This document shows, piece by piece, positions 62,418 through 64,000 of a stretch of 64,000 nucleotides of DNA. The stretch's first letter is position 1. The number at the start of each line of letters is the position of its first letter. Location: positions 62,001 to 126,000 of the forward strand of contig NZ_JAUDRH010000007.1 of NCBI RefSeq assembly GCF_030381805.1. The letters run 5' to 3'. Below the pieces are notes generated by a model. That model was given only the letters and a program-made list of their open reading frames with translations, was not told the DNA's origin and ran no database searches. The position numbers were made by a program, and so were the translations under genes. The stretch comes from Chlorogloeopsis sp. ULAP01 (lineage in GTDB: Bacteria > Cyanobacteriota > Cyanobacteriia > Cyanobacteriales > Nostocaceae).

Positions 62418-62687
62418 TTATGGGAAGGTATAGGTATGTTCCTCTTTTTCGTGGCTTTCAATTGTATAACTCACCCAGCCATCACCCTCTTTTACAGTAG
62501 TTTTGGTATTTTCATTCGGCTTAGTAATACCCGGAGTTGGATATATACCAAACCAACCTATCGGGGGTGCGACAAAAAATGGCCCAAACATTCCACCTGC
62601 AACTATCTCGCTCTCATCATTGCTAATTTCTTTACACAGACCAAGAGATTCCAGTTTCGCAATTTCTAGGTCAAATAAATGACTCAT
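62418..62687 (-). CDS. Double-glycine-leader small peptide, RiPP/bacteriocin-like precursor
   Basis: An 89-residue peptide with a good AGGAG site 7 bases before ATG 62687. Residues 1-32 look like a double-glycine leader: acidic, with LESLGLCKEISNDESEIVAGG ending at Gly31-Gly32. The predicted core (33-89) opens MFGPFFVAPPIGWFGIYPTPG, rich in aromatic, Gly and Pro residues, and continues with a charged Lys/Glu/Thr part. It contains no Cys after the leader. Cyanobacteria export such peptides through C39-peptidase ABC transporters. No transporter, peptidase or modifying enzyme is in the window, so it would rely on distant genes. Confidence 0.7.
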   Translation of the reverse strand: MSHLFDLEIAKLESLGLCKEISNDESEIVAGGMFGPFFVAPPIGWFGIYPTPGITKPNENTKTTVKEGDGWVSYTIESHEKEEHTYTFP

Positions 62688-63183
62688 AATTGGCTCCTAA
62701 AATTTTAGATTAATCTGAAATTGCAGTATTGATGGGATCGGTTATAGCTTCCGATTCTAAATCCGATCACCCTAATTAAAATTTAATTCCACTAAATATA
62801 TATTTCCAGGTTAATTACGTAATCTAAATTTCATAAATATGAATGCAATATTTCGTATTTCAGAAATTTTGATATCAGTTAATAACAAATGTTTTTTCAT
62901 TTATAAGCACCCAACCCTTGAAAACGGTGCGTTACACTCCGCAATCACACACCCTACATTTTTTTAAAAAATCAAATATAAGTCCTATATTGTGCTGATT
63001 TACTAAAGCGATAAGTAGAACAAGGTAAATAATTAAAGGTTTGTAGTAAGGACTTTAGTCCTCCAATAGTGACTAAAGTCCTCACTACGAACTGGATGCC
63101 AACGTTTTTACATTAATTCACATAGTTTGGTTTTTTCAAGTCGTTCTACTTACACTAATAGAAGCAGTTAGTACTGATGGAGG
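62688..63183. other. Intergenic with dispersed repeats
   Basis: About 500 bases. The left part holds the peptide gene promoter; 62925-62960 carries a half element with GGTGCGTTACACTCCGC and ACACACCCTAC, related to the MITE-like element at 46402-46486; 63040-63093 holds a hairpin repeat. No coding remnant is visible. Confidence 0.5.
63040..63093. repeat. Dispersed hairpin repeat TTTGTAGT..ACTACGA, copy 2
   Basis: GTAGTAAGGACTTTAGTC and GACTAAAGTCCTCACTAC pair over 17 of 18 positions around a short loop; each arm also contains a nested palindrome. The flanks TTTGTAGT and ACTACGA match the copy at 58938-58990. Confidence 0.78.
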
Positions 63184-63507
63184 ATGAATATGCGTTACTA
63201 TCCTGTAGTTGCTCTCCTCATGCTTTTAGGAAATCTCCTTTTCTCAACTGCAATCAGGGCTGAGGAACCTGCCACTATAACTAGTTTGGTTATGCGCGAT
63301 CGCATAGTTGTCATCACTAATGGCAAAGACGGGCTAAAATACTCAGTCAAAATGAAGGATGGCACTATGCTCAGTGCCAATTTAAGCGAAGATGAACTAG
63401 CCCAGCAGCACCCTGATGTGTACGATCAGGTTCGTCCAGCCTATGCTAACGACAAAAACACCCCTGGTTTGCTGATGTGGGTAGGAGACTTAGAGGTTAA
63501 ACCTTGA
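63184..63507 (+). CDS. Small secreted protein of unknown function
   Basis: A 107-residue protein with a Sec signal peptide (RYYPVVALLMLLGNLLFSTAIRA, cleaved before EEPA). The mature 80 residues contain VMRDRIVVITNGKDGLKYSV and SANLSEDELAQQHPDVYDQVRP. No domain recognised; the composition is that of a small periplasmic or outer-membrane-associated protein. A GGAGG site upstream of the start supports it. Confidence 0.75.
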   Translation: MNMRYYPVVALLMLLGNLLFSTAIRAEEPATITSLVMRDRIVVITNGKDGLKYSVKMKDGTMLSANLSEDELAQQHPDVYDQVRPAYANDKNTPGLLMWVGDLEVKP

Positions 63508-63571
63508 AGTATCAGACTACTGCATCGCCGGGCTGTGCGATCGCCTTGAGCGTTTTCTTTGGTAATTAAAA

Positions 63572-64000
63572 CTAAAGTACCTTTGTTGAAGAACGATTTA
63601 ACTGTTCAACAATCCAATCCCGAATAACTTGAGTAACTTCATCAGCCACTTGATCTAAGCAATGATCGGCATTGGGATATAAAATAATACGCTTGGGTTG
63701 CAGAGCAAGTTGATAGACACGTTGCGAACAATCAGGAGGCAGTACCCGATCATCTGTACCATGTAACAGCAGGAGCGAACATCGCGTAGCTAGATCGGCA
63801 ACTGTTTCTGTGCCATAGACTTGGGTAGCAATAGTAACTACAGTACGAACATCTGGAGCTTGAACAGCAGCTTTAATTACCACTGCACCACCAAAAGAGT
63901 GTCCCACTAAGGCAAAATTTTGTATCCCCTCGTCATGTAAATAGTTAATACCAGCTAAAACATCTAAAACTGACTCTTCGAGTTCTGCTGGATAGCGATA
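63572..64000 (-). CDS. Alpha/beta hydrolase (dienelactone-hydrolase-like), 5' end cut
   Basis: The frame is open from the right edge and ends at 63572, giving 142 residues. It has the nucleophile motif ALVGHSFGGA, the acid LLLLHGTDDRVLPP and the catalytic His in YPNADHCLDQ, so the serine hydrolase triad is complete. The start lies beyond the window. It resembles small dienelactone-hydrolase or serine aminopeptidase-like enzymes; substrate unknown. Confidence 0.88.
   Translation of the reverse strand, partial: YRYPAELEESVLDVLAGINYLHDEGIQNFALVGHSFGGAVVIKAAVQAPDVRTVVTIATQVYGTETVADLATRCSLLLLHGTDDRVLPPDCSQRVYQLALQPKRIILYPNADHCLDQVADEVTQVIRDWIVEQLNRSSTKVL

Overview
The window reads as chromosomal DNA of a filamentous, probably heterocyst-forming cyanobacterium (Nostocales). 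Support: dense HIP1-type GCGATCGC octamers, PAM68 and CcaA-type carbonic anhydrase homologues, heptanucleotide TAATGAC-type tandem repeats, many small hairpin/MITE-like dispersed repeats, pentapeptide-repeat proteins, and decayed xisH/xisI genes. No rRNA, tRNA, CRISPR array or intact transposase was seen. Both ends cut genes: a fatty acyl-AMP ligase at the left (minus strand) and an alpha/beta hydrolase at the right (minus strand).

Layout. 0-13.3 kb: acyl-AMP ligase, a universal stress protein gene with an in-frame stop, GNAT acetyltransferase, surE, membrane acyltransferase, an orphan histidine kinase, a DM13 lipoprotein, a GT39-like membrane protein, beta-carbonic anhydrase and a MobA/MocA-like nucleotidyltransferase. 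13.3-16.8 kb is a decay zone: the remains of an ABC transporter (an ATPase fragment and a broken substrate-binding lipoprotein) flank a MOSC protein and a divergent epimerase/HxlR-regulator pair. 17.6-22.3 kb holds a predicted uracil-catabolism (URC) set: a GTP cyclohydrolase II-like URC1 protein, a URC4/DUF1688 protein and uracil phosphoribosyltransferase, with a frameshifted pentapeptide gene and a four-hairpin array inserted between them. 22.3-26.6 kb: a ParE-type toxin-antitoxin pair, a Phd antitoxin with a broken PIN toxin, arogenate/prephenate dehydrogenase, a long pentapeptide-repeat protein and a decayed xisH/xisI pair.

26.7-33.9 kb is an iron/siderophore uptake cluster read on the minus strand: AraC regulator, TonB-dependent receptor with an AMIN domain, siderophore-binding lipoprotein, DUF1636 protein and MFS exporter, with a Fur-box-like site upstream. 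34-41.2 kb is mostly housekeeping: DUF1517, a lipoprotein, DAHP synthase, PAM68, rpsO, a LURP-one-like protein, lepB and dihydroorotase. 41.2-57.1 kb is a surface-polysaccharide region: five GT2 and one GT4 glycosyltransferases, a Wzm/Wzt ABC exporter with a Wzt sugar-recognition domain, a UDP-galactopyranose-mutase-like flavoprotein, a Tat-exported GH10 glycanase and two large membrane proteins. 57.1-64 kb: alpha/beta hydrolase plus epimerase, clpP, cupin, nucleotidyltransferase, a SRPBCC/ArsR pair with two palindromic operators, a double-glycine-leader small peptide with no visible maturation genes, and a small secreted protein.

The most noteworthy signals are the URC cluster in a cyanobacterium, the double-glycine peptide, a three-hairpin cassette present twice in opposite orientation, and at least six genes caught in early decay, mostly by single nonsense changes or frameshifts. 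I did not find a clearly unprecedented multi-gene system.
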